Origin: Rhipidocladum racemiflorum
Lineage: Eukaryota; Streptophyta; Magnoliopsida; Poales; Poaceae
DNA length: 64,000 nt
Reading direction: 5' to 3'
NCBI GenBank assembly: GCA_036346355.1
Contig: CM070576.1
Span: forward strand, 53,243,712-53,307,711
Position 1 is the first letter of the stretch; each line of letters starts with the position of its first letter. The position numbers were made by a program, and so were the translations under genes. The notes beneath the pieces are model-generated. The model did not search any database and was not told where the DNA came from. It saw only the letters and a program-made list of their open reading frames with translations. Below are positions 26,182-39,210 of the stretch, piece by piece.

Positions 26182-29100
26182 GATTGAGCTAGGAATAAAC
26201 ACTAGAACAGACACGGGACCTCTTGATGCTTCAGCGTCTAAGTTGCCTGAACGAATGGCTTTTTTTACTACAAGATGAATATATCCAGAATGCTTGCGCC
26301 ATATTATTCTCCACTTTTATGAAGAAAATGGCGGCTGGCCTAATTTGCCGGGAAAAAAGAATTAGCATTCACGCCGCATACATACGAGTGGTTGGTTGCA
26401 TATTCTTTTTAACTCTTCAGGGTCTTCGTAAAATGCTAATCTGTCAAAATACGTGGGACTCTGTTTATGTGAAGCTACGGAGTATTTTTCTAGTTTTATG
26501 CCTGCGTCGATTGACTAGATAGTGGCCCTACGAGTTGGAATAGAGATGGACGAGAGGAAAGATGTCAAGAAACTATACGAAGAACATCATCTATCGTCAT
26601 TCTTGGCAGCCTTGCAAGAGGAAAGACGCCGTTTGTTTTGGTCCAGCTGCAAAGGAGTGTGCTTGTGGAGACGAAGGTCGGGAGCTCGCTCTACCGTCTA
26701 CAAATTATTAGCCACGCAATCGTGTACAACGGCACCCCAAAATTCAGCATGAAAGCAGGGTAAAAAAAGAAGAAGAAGAAGAAGTAAAAGTATCGAGCGA
26801 TCTATACGAGTGAGGTAACTTTCAATTCTAACTCTGTTCTTCTTTCAATTGAACGGGCAGAGCACTCGCCGACTCGCCGTCCGTTTCGAGAGAAGCTTCT
26901 CAAAGCGAGTGTACCGCGATCTGATCCTCTAGCGCTATTCGAGGTAGGTTGTTTCTCATCCTCTGGACAGCAGGACGCTCGCACAGTGTCGCGTGGCATA
27001 CTCCCTGTATGAAAGACGAGGGAGTTTCGGCTCTCCTACTATGCTACGCGGTTGTACCCACAAAAAAGCTTTTAAAGAAGTTTAGATTTACGTTTAGATC
27101 TTTACGTCGTTTTTTTTTGTTAAAACAAAAAATCTTCCGATGCTGTAAATTCGTAACTTTCTTGAAAACTCCCTAAAGAAATACTAAATTATGATTAGGT
27201 CTTTCCACCAATTTTTTTTTTGACAAGAACCTCTTAATCCCGTAAATTCACAACTAAGTTCGAACCAAACCTTTTGCAAACGGATCTTGTGATTCCGGAA
27301 AATTGCATACAGGCATAGCCATACTCTTTTTGAAAAAAGGACTCGGTTGTTTCGCGTCGTGGCGCACGTCCACAGCGTGTCGCTGCGCGCGCACAGGACC
27401 AGGGGCGTAGACAGACCTCGGACCATCGGGGCCTAGGCCCAAAGCCTATCACGATAAATTCATGCAAAAATGTGTTAAAAATCAGTAACATTGTAACTTA
27501 GCTCAAAAAGGTATGGCCCCAGTCCGAGGCATAGGTTTGGACTGGCTCCACCCCTAGCTCTATCTTAAATGAAATTATAAATTTAGCCTCTTTCTTAACC
27601 ATAGAAGCACCAATAGACGACACATGTCGTCTTCTGCGTTCCCCTGCCGTGGCATGTCACCAGCATCGCATTCACCGCAACGGATGATCTACCGTGGTCC
27701 CAAGCTCATCGGTACGGGGTACCGCAATCCCCAAGCTCGGTAGGATGAGGTACCGTGGTACCCAAGCTCAGCAGCGCGGAGCACCGGGGTGGCTGAGCTC
27801 GGCAGTTACATGTCGCGGTACCCGAGTTATGTATGTACCTGTCGAGTGGGGAGAATGCGGTACGTAATACGTATCGTCTACTGACGTTTTCGCGGTCGAG
27901 AAAGAAGTTAGATGTATAATTTGTATAAAGAACAATTCAAAAGTAAAAAAAAAAAAAAATTGTGCAAACGCAACCAATGAACCAAATAAGAGGCTTCCCG
28001 GCATCGCACCGTCGTCGTTCATTCTTCTCTTCGCCCTTGAGATGCCTTTCAATCCCTGCAGTCTGCACCGTGCGCCGGTTTGCGCCTTGGCTGCCAGCTC
28101 CGCCCGTATCTTCCTGTGGATTTGCAGCGGTGGGCTCTCTTGGACCATTCCGCGTACGCGCTCGATTCATCCAAGGGCCATCGAGATTTGGAGCTGTTCC
28201 TACTTAATTGCGTTTTGTCCCGCTTCCCTTGTTTTCTCACCATTAACTAATCAGCAGTAGAGGTGCGTGCTAACCCTGCGATTAAAATGGTTTGTGTTGC
28301 TGCTCTGTTCCCCATTGAATGGGCCTCTGTTTCGCAGCAGCTGCCGCTGCCTCCTCGAGCTCTTGCCTTGCTAAGCTTGTCCTCTCTGCCCTGTCTCATC
28401 TAGCTCCCCTTAAGATCGATTTAAGAGGCTAGCAGCAACAATGACAGAATTTCGAAAGGATGCCGAAGGATGCTAATGTTGATGGAAAGCCAAATCTGTA
28501 CTACTATTTTGGCCTGCTGCAAATGCTAGTCACCATGCATGATACATGGTCATGCTCCACATTTAAAACAGTGCGTACTAGTTACTGAACAGGAGTGATG
28601 GCTAGATCTTCGCGGTGGTTGTCCCAAGTGATTTATGTGTAGTGGGATACTGTTTACGAGTTTACAAAGGAAGATAGAACAGTGGGATGTATTGCCTAGG
28701 CCCGAATGGCAAAATATATGGGGTGTATTGTGTATTTATAGGGTGCAAGCCTGCAAGGCACTCGGACAACAGGTCAATCTGCTGTATATGATAGACCGAA
28801 GGATTTGCCGTCCATAGTCCTAGTTTATAAGGCATCTTTTTTGACATATAGATCAAAAAATATTAAAAATAATTATGTTATCCATTATTATTATTATCTC
28901 TAATCACTGTATTCAACGCCTGCATGTAGAGAATAGTAAGTGAATCTGGATATTTATTAGGAGTATAAAAGTAACAGCACACTAATTTTGTATTGAAATA
29001 TGTCTTATAAACTTGTATGAAAAGAGTATAAAATAAAAATACTAACCGATTCTATTATAGTATTTCCAAAAGACTTCACAAAAGTATGCACTCTAATAGT

Positions 29101-29310
29101 TCGACAAAACACATTGCTATGTCAGCATACCACAATTTATTTATTTATCTATTTTTGCACAAAACCACCTATCGCCATACATGCTTCCTCGTAGATTAGA
29201 GGCGACCGTGTTGCTCGCTAGTAGTCCTGAAAATACTCCAAGTAAGACTGACAAAATTCTATCATACTTACCAGTAAGGCATAGAATAACACTTCAGGCT
29301 ATTGTGTATA
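26182..29310. other. Intergenic with small repeats; possible remnant promoter/first exon near 28 kb
   Basis: A (GAA)n run lies at about 26768-26784. About 27399-27556 has imperfect ends (CAGGGGCGTAGACAG and CTGGCTCCACCCCTAG) suggesting a small MITE. 27980-28440 is CT-rich and leader-like, with a possible acceptor TTTCGCAG near 28340 and an ATG at about 28441, but no open frame follows. It may be a decayed 5' gene end. Confidence 0.3.
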
Positions 29311-30861
29311 CTATACTACTCCCTCTGTTTGAAAATACCTATCATTCTAGTTTTCAAATTTTATTTCTAAATACATATTATTTGACAATTTTGATGTGAC
29401 TTTTCACCATTTTTCTTTAATACCTTACCCCTTTAGCTATTTTCAATGTTATTTACTACCTAAATTAGAGTAAAACACTATCTAAAGAACAATAAGTGGT
29501 CTAATGATGAGGGGCAATACAGTCTTTTGTATATATACCCTAGTGGAAATGCAATATTTATTCTTAGTCCACTATACGCGTAAATCAAGTAAAAGGTAAA
29601 TATATTTATGTAAAAAATAGTTAATGAGACATGATCATATATGTTCCTATTAAATGGATAGCACGTCCATTTGACATCTTTCTAAGTATTTAAGTTGACA
29701 TGGAGAGTGAAAAAAACAATAACTATACTCTATATTTCTTTAATGAACAAATATATTTAAAAATGGATAATACTAAGACTACGAACAGGTATAGTGATCT
29801 AAAGTATTAAGTAGTTCGTAAACAAAAAATACCGCCCAAATTCCGTGTAAATGCTTGTACAAAAACAGGTCAAGCGTGCTACCACATCTTCGTGCCCTTT
29901 GGTTGAGGACTGAGGAAGCCAAAGGCGCCAAAACCAATCAACCTTCGCCTAGTTCGAAATGGGAAAAAATGATATTTGATACAAGTTTGCACTCGTATTT
30001 ACAATATGATACAACAGTTTCGAATATTTACAAAAAACCACTCATCTACGGTTCCTGGTTTACCATCAATGCATCTATGGTACCCCAGGAACCGGACAAG
30101 GCCTTGTACCGCGCATGAGGAACCGGCCATGGCTTCTACCGCAACTGGATAACCGGCCATGCCATGGCCGGTTTATGGGGTACCATAAATCCATTTATGG
30201 TAACCCACAAACCGGCCAAGGCCAAAAATTAAATTTTTTTTTTTGCTTTTTTCTGAAATTTCAAACCGAGGTCATTCAAAATGCAAATAAGGTATAGTAC
30301 TAAAAAATGAATAAGACAACTTTCTAAATATGTGTAAAATTATTTAGATTATGGATATGCAAAAATATTGTAGTTTTGTTTATTGTGCAACAAACGATGT
30401 CCAAGTCACGGTAAATTTGGATTTTTCATAACGGGCTGTTGCTTACTCGGATTTTCGAAAATCGGTTGCTGCGTATTTATGAAATTGAAATTTCATATCT
30501 GGTTTAATTAGTTTGGTTAAATTCACTCGCTCAAATTTTATATTTTAATGCTGGAGAATTCGGAGGAACCACCGAATTAACTATTTCCATTTTAATTGCA
30601 ATAATTCATATCGAAAGCTACGAACCTCGAAATGGGAAAAAAATATGTAAATTTTTATTATGCTATAAGCGTTCATAATATATCACAAAAAGTAGCATGT
30701 TTCATGCAAATTTAAAATGTTAAAATCAAGTTTAGTTAAAGACCGTACTCTTTATTACGGCTTAAAACTAAAAGCGGTACCATGTACAAGGAAAATAACA
30801 GTAACAACATAACAGTCCAACGCAGAAAAAACAACGTAGACGTCTAGTGAGTGCATCGATG
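29311..30861. other. Intergenic, probably decayed transposon DNA
   Basis: A Stowaway-like start (CTCCCTCTGTTTGAAAATAC) is at about 29320 with no clear partner end. 30040-30225 repeats AACCGGCCA and GGTACC-type motifs and contains the palindrome listed separately. The transposon-type coding remnant at 30862 suggests that this whole stretch belonged to one element. Confidence 0.35.
30151..30173. repeat. Near-perfect palindrome, 11-bp arms
   Basis: AACCGGCCATG and CATGGCCGGTT flank a single C. Related AACCGGCCA motifs lie at 30121 and 30213. It sits in a probable decayed transposon. Confidence 0.6.
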
Positions 30862-31110
30862 TCACTTCCCCTTCGCCCATGCCTCTGGTGGGGCTTCTCT
30901 GGCACGATGTGCCTTCTCTCGCTTCCTCTCTCTTTCGGCCTCCTTCTCCTCCGCTTCTTTCTTATGTGCCTCCTCGCGTGGGGCATCACGCTACTGTAGC
31001 CGTCGTCTGAGCTCCTTGTTCTGGTTGGTTTTATCTAGGAGCCTTTGGTCTTCGGGGTTGATCTCCATGTCAAACCATTTCTCAAATTCACACAGTGGCG
31101 GAGGCGATTG
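30862..31110 (-). pseudogene. Transposon-associated protein remnant (PPLCxFExWxD type)
   Basis: The minus strand reads PPPLCEFEKWFDMEINPEDQ followed by LLDKTNQNKELRRRLQ, then an in-frame TAG, then a highly charged Glu/Lys/Arg coiled-coil-like tail ending AWAKGK and TGA. I recall this pattern from many rice proteins annotated as transposon-related, with unknown function. The internal stop and lack of a start make it a remnant. Confidence 0.5.
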
Positions 31111-31208
31111 TATAGTACATAAATTAACAACATATAGTACATAAGAAAAAATGACTTAGATGCCCCCACTTAATTATATTGGCAGATGAAATATATGCTT
31201 TGTGTGGA

Positions 31209-31452
31209 CTCCCTCCGGTCTAAAAAAGTTAACGTTTTGGATATAGTGATAGTCAAACTTTCGAAACTTTAACTACCGATATATATTTAAATATTTAAAT
31301 TAGATACATGAAAATTATATATGTAGTCTTGTATCGAGAAGAATTTTCATAATATTATAATTTTTTTAGTTTTATTAATATATTATAATAAAAATTAGTG
31401 GTCAAAGATTGTGTTGTTGTCTAAAATGTCATCTTTTTTAGACCGGAGGGAG
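31209..31452. mobile_element. Stowaway-like MITE, 244 bp
   Basis: CTCCCTCCGGTCTAAAAAAG at the left is mirrored by CTTTTTTAGACCGGAGGGAG at the right. The right flank is TA; the left flank is GA, probably a mutated TA. Another partial Stowaway end lies just to the right at about 31590 (ACGGAGGGAGTA). Confidence 0.75.
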
Positions 31453-32782
31453 TAATAAATAAATGTGTGTGGTTGAGAGAGAATAAATAGGTGTATAGAA
31501 GGAAATACCTCATTAAATCTACATGCAAGTTTTATATTTGTGTATAAAACCATTCAAAAAAATAAGACTTATAAAAGCGAACGGAGGGAGTACCACTCAC
31601 ACAAAGTATATCTTTCATCTTCTAAGATAATTAAGTGAAGACATCTAAGTCATTTTCTCTTCTACATTTTTCAATTTTAACGTAATCCTAATTATTGTGT
31701 AAAATTAAAATACACCTTATAAAAATAAAGTAGAGGGTAATTTTTTATGGATGAGGCTAGTTTCTTTTTTAAAAAAGTAGTACACTAAAAACTTCGCCCA
31801 GTTCTAGATGTGCTATGTGAGTAGGTAGGTGACCCGCACTCGACCTAATTTTCTATCGCCTCACGGGCACCGCAGGGAGCCAGGAGGAGGCATCTGCTCA
31901 CTGAGACTGTGAGCCTAGGAGTCACTGTGTGCTTGCCTTGCACAACTGCATGCGCACACGAGGCGTTTGAAACTCGTGCCTTTCGCGCCTCTCGAGATGG
32001 CACGGGGACGTGTCAGTTCTGTTTCTCTGTCCTCTAACCACCTCTCACCTCACCCTTGGCAATCTGAGTCAGGGCAAGAGAGAAAGAAACAGAGTGAGGG
32101 CGTGTGCATCTGTACGTGTGCAATTGTGAAGCGTGATTGGGTTGGGATTCGCACCTGCAGCGAGCTAGCCTACGCCTCCCCATGCGCGGCAGAGGCGAGG
32201 AGAGAGCTTCGTTTTTTTCCATCTCCTTATTTTTTTTCCCCGGATCTACCTTCTGTTCAAAGGAAGTTGTAAATTTGTTCACCTCTCGACCACAGGAGAC
32301 ACCTATTGCGCACTCATGCTGCAACATAGATTTATCATGCTCGCACATCACGATAGATGATAGGTATCGTTTTCTGATACTCTTACGGTAAAAAAAAAGA
32401 TTTAGATTTGCAATTTTATTTTTAATATCAAACTTTAAAAACAAATAAATCAAGTGCAAAAACAAAAACAAAATCTCGAGGAGAAGGTGGCAGGTGGCGT
32501 TTGTGTCGTTTGACCACTCCGCCATGGTGGCAGCACCCGCACGAGGGGCGCATTCATTTCATCTCATCCATTCGGTCCATTTCGTCGTCTCTCGCTTCGA
32601 CTCGTCCCCTCCCTCCACCCGAAAGCAGCAAACCCATGCACCCGGGCGTGCGTACAGGAACGGATCAAGCCGGACGCCTCCGTCCAATTGGCCAATTGGG
32701 TTCTTCAACCTGCCTTACTTGCTGACTGATCTCCCATACACGGGTAACGTCTGGATCGAACATGCTGAGTAGTACTCACTTA
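31453..32782. other. Intergenic, no gene seen
   Basis: Short ORFs only. 31840-32270 and 32480-32660 are moderately GC-rich, but no domain, splice pattern or start context is convincing. Confidence 0.35.
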
Positions 32783-32998
32783 GGGTGTATTTAGTTATTT
32801 GTACTAAGTGGTATATGTATGAGATGGTTTAAGAAAAAAGTTATCAACGTGTTTGGTTGCTTGAATGAAACCATCCCATCCTGGATCAAGTGATATAAAT
32901 TTAAAAAATATTCACTTTAAATGTTGAACCATTCCACTCACCTAAAATAATGGAACCACACATCCGATTCAACTTCATCTCATCAGCCAAACACACCC
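32783..32998. mobile_element. Tourist-like MITE, 216 bp, TSD TTA
   Basis: The ends GGGTGTATTTAGTT and GCCAAACACACCC are imperfect inverted repeats, flanked by TTA at 32780-32782 and 32999-33001. Confidence 0.6.
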
Positions 32999-34511
32999 TT
33001 AGTACTAGTGGCACTACCTCACGTAGGAAGATGCCAATTATGTCCAAAAATGTGCCCCTTAAGTCACTGACACGTTGGTAGGGGTGGAAATCGAGTGAAG
33101 TCCTCATTTTTTTGAGTTTTTTTCTTTCGAAATTGACATAGTTTGATTTAATATAATTTTATTTATAATTTGAAAGTATTTTTAGAACCGAGCTAACGAG
33201 CTGAGCCAACGCAAAAACCAATTTCATTCAAAATTGATTCATTCAATGTTTAATCAATGAACGAGTATAATCGATGCAATTTTGAACCGAGCTAACAAAC
33301 CTCACAAACTAGCTTTTTTCAGCCCTACACGTAGGATAAGGAGATTTCAGGCACCACACCGGTAGAACACTTGGTTACGATGAAAACGTAGTTGCGGCTC
33401 CTAGTTGTATGTGAAGCAAAAATTAAACATGATTACTGTATGTTTGTCCAGACTTTTTGAATTGATAAAGGACGAAAGTTTGAATTAAACGTTGTTAGAA
33501 AACCTCCCGTTGGTCACTCAAGAAACCGCATCTGTCATTTATTTTATCAAGCGAAGGACAAGACAACGCAATCTACATTGTTTATCACACCCATGCTTGC
33601 AATTAATACCTCTATGCTAATTTGTCCAAGATGATATGGAGTATGTCCGTATGGAGCAGCAGATATGGCCAGAAGCTACCTGCCCCTCCCGCGCATTCTA
33701 CTTTGGATTGTTTTCGTCAAATTGAGAGGCATATATTTACCTACATTTTTCTTTACGGTTTAGTTACATGTAGATCTCTATGGTTCCGGTCGCTTCAGTT
33801 TCAAGATTGCTTCTATTTAAAAAACAGATTATTTATTGAAGGGGAGGATTCTAGACAGCTTCTTTGAGAATCAAAAGCTGCCCTTTATGTAGAATCAGAA
33901 TCCGATGGACGCCTGATTCTCGCCGACTCGATCCAAAATCTAGAAGTCGCAACCAGCTCAACCCGATTCTGCCATATTCAGAAACAGTTTTTCCCATAAT
34001 CCATTGCTAGTACATCGCATTTGAGTAATTTTTTTATTTCCCATGATTTTGTAAATGTGAAATACTTTAAGGTGCTTCGAAATTTGTACATTGAAACCTT
34101 CGATGACACCAGATACTCCCCTGCCTCTGTAGACTAAATTGATTCCTGCATTGTCAATTGTCACCAACGCCAAAAATTCCAACATCAACCTTTGTCATCA
34201 GTGTCGGAGGCAACGAGGAGGCAATGGTGGCAAGCAGAAGCATCGAACGAGGAGATGTGCCATTAGAGGGTGCGGCTAGGGTTTAATAGTGTGCGATGGG
34301 AGAGGGAGCAGCTGAGATTAGTGGGAGACACATTGGTCCAAAATTCAACTGATTCGAGGGAAAAATAAACCAATATATCAGTTGTCAAGTGGACAGTCCA
34401 TCCATATAGGAATCATTTGTTCCTACAAAATGCGGCTAACACACATATCCCCTGATTCTCGACTCTGTATAAACTCGTATGCATTTATATGTCAACATAG
34501 TGTAACATCTA

Positions 34512-34772
34512 GGGCATATCTAGTTAGTTTGAAGCTAACTTTATCAGGTCTAGGTAATTAAACGTACTACATATTTTTAGGCGGATGTTTGGTTCATTAT
34601 AATAATTATGATTTGCTACACTTTCTTAGCTCTATTCCCGCGCGTCGTGTACTCATTTTTTTTTCCAGACTTCGACACCCTTGTGGCACTGAATTTTATT
34701 GTCATGAAAGTATGAAAAACTATATTTACTTAAAATTAGTTATAATAAAATTAACTTCAAACCAAATAGACC
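34512..34772. mobile_element. MITE, 261 bp, TSD CTA
   Basis: GGGCATATCTAGTTAGTTTG at the left and AACTTCAAACCAAATAGACC at the right are inverted relatives, flanked by CTA on both sides. The interior has inverted GAAGCTAACTTTAT / ATAAAATTAACTTC subterminal repeats. Confidence 0.55.
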
Positions 34773-35351
34773 CTAGATTAGGTAACTTGTTCGTACCCGT
34801 AACAGTTTTGCCTGGGCGTACTTACACAGGTACACGGTACATGTACGCGCAGACTCCAGCTTTTTCCATGCCCACTTTGCCTTTTGGAGCCTAACGGAGG
34901 GAGTACTTGTGTGCGCCGTTGTTTCTATGCCTACCGCGTGCCATTACTTTCTCTCGATCGTGTGTTTTTTTGCAGGTACTTGTTGCGATCAATGGCGGCC
35001 TTTTATTGCTGCTGCTAGAGTTAGATGTCTTATATATCCAGGAATTTCTAGCATTTTTTAGGACTCGATCAGAATCAGGCAACACTCTCTAATTGCCAAA
35101 TGAGAAATGTATCCAAAATCAGCATGCGCTTATTTGAAGAGCGACGAACACATGCAAAAATAAAAAATAAAAAAAAATAAAAATAAAAAAAAAACTCACC
35201 AAGAAATCTATCGATTTCGCAAGCGGTAACGGGGAGTCCTTACGTAATACTCTCTATAGTCATAAATAATCCTTCCGGCCATGAATAGTTATCATTTTAG
35301 ATATCGACATAGTCTCAAACACACCACTTTAATCACTAATTTTTATTATAA

Positions 35352-35385
35352 CTAGCAAGGTGGTCCGCACACTTACGCATACATC
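35352..35385 (-). mobile_element. Helitron-type 3' terminus
   Basis: On the minus strand the sequence runs GGACCACCTTGCTAG then T. CACCTTGCTAG is a 3' end that I recall from rice Helitrons. No matching 5' end was located, so only the terminus is called. Confidence 0.4.
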
Positions 35386-36049
35386 ATCCTTAAAGCAAGT
35401 CTAAATAATTTTATAATACGTGTGTGTTTTTTTGTAAAATAGATCATTGCTGAACTCTATTTGGGATATTTTGATACTATATATATTATAGGAGAAAAAT
35501 ACACCACTTCGTTTCGCGATACTTGTCACATGTGAGCAAAACTTTCTTTCCCAAATACTTGCATATCAAAACAATAAATGTAGCATAACGTAATATTTTT
35601 CATTTATATCATCATCTATTAATTCACTATTGCAATGTTTATCTCTTTCTTTTAGTACTTCTTTTACTGCATAACACATTACTTATACCGGTATATTCGA
35701 GTGAACACCTATACATATATCACCCTCTTAATTTCATCATTCCGTGGAGGTCCACCAAATAGAGTCAAAATATTTTCTCATTTTTTTGAGAATTTTTAGC
35801 TTATTTTATATTTTCTTAGTGACCATCATTAACTTATCATCGACTTTTATTACATAATAGTTACTAATACACACACACATATATTTTTTTTCTTTACAAA
35901 TCAAATTTTATTCTTAAGGACGTGGTCTTAGTGAGTAAGTTGCAATACAATTTGCTTTATGTCTCTCAGCATATATCAATGACGATTTTAAGGCGAGCTT
36001 TAAAAAAATGCCTATAGAATACTCGATTCTTTTGGAGGGTAAGTTTCCT

Positions 36050-38040
36050 GGATTTTTAGGTTTGGGAGAGTTTTCATGCTGATTTTTCAGTTTATTCTGA
36101 AGAATCCCATCACTATTTGATTACTTCTAAGTCACGTGATCTCTCCTTCTGGTATAGGAGACTTGGTCACATTGGTTTTGATCATTTGACCGGAGTTAGC
36201 AGCCAAGATCTCATTCGTGATTTGCCTAAACTCATGATGGTCAAAGACTTAGTTTATTCTCCTCACCGACATGACAAGATGGTTACTGCTTCTCATTCCC
36301 CAGTCACCATGGTGATGAATGATGCACTAGTATAGCTTTTGCATATGGACACTGTTGGTCCAGCTAGAGTCAATCAATGAGGGGAAGTGGTACATTCTTG
36401 TCATTGTTGATAATTTTTCAGGGTATTCTTGAATGTTTTTCATGGCATCGAAGGATAAGTATTTTACCCATTTCAGGTGTTTGGTTCGTAGGTTGCTTAT
36501 TGAGCTTCTAGGTGCCTTACGAGCGATCCGCAATGACAATGGTACGAAGTTCAAGAACTCCTACTTTGGCTTCTGTGAGGAATCTGGCATCGAGCATCAG
36601 TTCTCTTCTCCATACGTCCCTCAGCAGAATGACGTAGTGAAGAGGAAGAACCGGACCTTGGTCGAGATGGCAAGGATGATGCTAGATGAGTATAGTACTC
36701 ATAGAAAGTTTTAAGCTGAGGCTATAGCTGTTGTTTGCCATGTGTCCAATCGGGTTTTCTTGAGAGCACACTTGCACCGTACCTCATATGAGTTGAGGTA
36801 TGGGCGTAAGCCGAGTGTTGCCCATTTTCATTTGTTTGGATGCAAGTGATTATGTTTGAAGTATGAAAACCTAGATAAGTTTGAGTCACATTCTTTTAAT
36901 GGGATCGTTCTCGGTTACTCAATTTCCTCATGTAGCTATAGGGTCTGGAGCTGTGAGGCGAGTAGAATGATAGAGACTGGTGAGGTTACCTTCGATGAGG
37001 CCAGTCCAGACACTAGGCCAGATATTTCAGGCTCTTCTCCTTTCTCTGAGACCATCTTTGTGGAGGATTTGAATGATGGAAATGATGGCTCTTTTCCTGA
37101 TCCAGTCCCCTTTACACCTAAGGTGCCTCCTATTTCTATTTCTGCACCTCAGGAAAACTAGCCCTTACCTTCTAACTCTTCTGCAGTCAGTGGCTCTGTT
37201 CCTACATCTTCCACGCAAGAGGTAGAGGCCACTTCTATTTCTGGACCTCCCCAATAAATTTAGAGGTGTCATCCACCTGATCAGATCATTAGCGATCTAT
37301 TTCAGCAAGTCACACGCTCAAAATTTAGAGGCCTTCGTTGCCTCATTTGAGCCGAAAAATGTTTCTTATGTATTATCCAATGAGTGTTGGATTAATGCTA
37401 TGCATGAGGAACTCGAGAACTTCGAGAGGAACAAGATATGTCAGCTTGTCGAGCCCCCATCTAGTCATTATATCATTAGGATCAAGTGGGTGTTCAAGAA
37501 CAAGTAAAGTGAGGACAGGGTCGTCATCAGGATAAGGCTAGGCTAGTCATTCAGAGTTTCTCTCAGGTCAATGGCCTTGACTTTGAGGAGACTTTCGCCC
37601 CCTATAGCCAGACTAGAGGCCATTAGGATCTTGCTCGCATTCACGGCATCTAAGGACTTCAAGCTTTATCAAATAGATGTCAAGAGTGCATTCCTTTTTA
37701 ATGATTTCATTGAGGAAGAGGTTTATGTCAGCATCCTCCAAGATTTGAGAACCCCAAATACCCAAACGATATATTCAAGCTTCCTAAACCTTTTGTATAG
37801 ACTTAAGAAAGCTCATCGTGCTTGGTATGAAAGGTTAAGTCCTACCTCTTGAGTCATACCTTTGTGATGGGTAAAATGGACATGATACTATTCGTCAAAC
37901 AATTAGATTCGAACTTTCTCATTGTCCAGATCTATGTCGACGACATCATTTTCAATGCTCCTCACATTTTCTCATAACTCAGTTCTCAGATGTGAAGCCT
38001 AGGAAGCCTTTGTCGATGGCTCCTAGTCGAGGATGTGCTT
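36050..38040 (+). pseudogene. Degenerate Ty1/copia pol fragment (integrase and reverse transcriptase)
   Basis: Pieces in several frames follow copia order: the GAG-pre-integrase region (SFWYRRLGHIGFDHLTG, near 36140); integrase core with HMDTVGP (36343), VIVDNFSGYS (36402) and AIRNDNGTKFKNSYF (36520) then PYVPQQNDVVKRKNRTL (36615); and reverse transcriptase QIDVKSAFLFNDFIEEEVYV (37670) and YVDDIIF (37934). Stops and frameshifts break every domain. Coding stops soon after YVDD. No gag, RNase H or LTR is attached, so it is truncated at both ends and inactive. Confidence 0.85.
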
Positions 38041-39021
38041 CACTAGGATAAGCTGTTAATTTCTATTATGTTTTTATTTTACTTGGTTTGAACTCTTTCT
38101 CCTAATCTAAAGGTTAATTTTATTGTTATTTTTTTATTTAATTTCAAACATTAGTTTTAGGTTAGATTTGATATACAAAACCAATCTCTAATTTTATCTA
38201 ATTTGTTTTTGCGAATTTTAGCTATGTATGTGTTTTAATTTGGAGTTCATGTGAAAATCAAATCGCTTTTTTTATTTTTATTCCTAATCTTTGTTATTTT
38301 TTATTGTACTTGGCATGGGCGCTTCCTTTTAATCGAAGTTGTTATAACTTGGATCCGCTTGATAAACGTTTATCTATTTTCTTTAAATAATAATATCCAT
38401 TTGCTACTGTAGTTCAACTTAATTATTTATGGTCTACTAGATTAAGTGCATGATGTTTTGTTTTTTATGAGAATTTTTAGTATATTCCTATTTTTGTTAT
38501 TAAGATCCGTAGGGTCCACTTAGATATTTTGGTATTTTTTTTTTAGAATTTCTAGCATTTTTATCTTTTTTCTTAGCAACTCTTCACGAGCTTTTAATAT
38601 AAAATAGATATATTTATAAAACTGAATAAAATTATAATATTATAAAAGTACTTTTTGACATAAATTTACACATATAATTTTTATATATCCAATTTAAAAT
38701 TTTAAAAGAATATTGATTGTTAGAATTTCAAAAATTTGACTGCACCTACCTAGTACAATGTTTTCGGGACTCCAAATACTGCTTATGTTAGCAGTGACAT
38801 ACGATGTCGCAGAAGCTAGCTAGCAAACGTGACAAACGATGTGCAAAAGACCAGCAATAGTGAAAGACCATGTGGATATCTATCCTTGTTGGTGATGAGT
38901 AATTGATTATATTTAAGCATGTGATGCTGTGTTACGTGATGTGTTTTCTTCATATCACATTCCAATTATCTAGGCACATCTCTTCTTGAACATTGCAAGA
39001 AACCAATTTTTTTTGCTTGAA
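38041..39021. other. AT-rich intergenic DNA
   Basis: No gene was recognised. 38870-39000 holds TGATGAGTAATT and TATATTTAA, which could serve as promoter elements for the small ORF at 39022. Confidence 0.35.
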
Positions 39022-39210
39022 ATGAAGACATTCTTGTTGATCGTGTTTATGGCTTTTGCTTCTTGTGTTCTTACTTGCTGTGATAAGTGGGAGGATATCC
39101 AAGATCATCTTGATTATCAAAACCCGATGAGCAAGCTTAAGACTAAGATTTTAGTTTTTACTTCCCATTGGTGCACTTCTCCTTCGATTTGGAAAAGGTC
39201 AAAACTTTGA
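39022..39210 (+). CDS. Putative small secreted protein (62 aa), possibly truncated
   Basis: The ATG opens a 62-residue frame starting MKTFLLIVFMAFASCVLTCC, which looks like an ER signal peptide with a hydrophobic core and a cleavage site near residue 18-20. The mature part has few cysteines. A TATA-like TATATTTAA lies about 110 bp upstream and the leader is AT-rich and short. The style (short signal peptide, compact promoter) resembles seed storage or small defence-type proteins, but I do not recognise the mature sequence. The abrupt end in a basic, non-conserved tail suggests a frameshift or truncation. It may be a pseudogene or chance. Confidence 0.3.
   Translation: MKTFLLIVFMAFASCVLTCCDKWEDIQDHLDYQNPMSKLKTKILVFTSHWCTSPSIWKRSKL

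Larger units (their letters stand above)
32999..36049. other. Intergenic with one MITE and a Helitron end
   Basis: Apart from the MITE at 34512-34772 and the Helitron-type end at 35352, I see AT-rich DNA with no gene. 35158-35195 is an A-rich low-complexity run. Confidence 0.35.
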
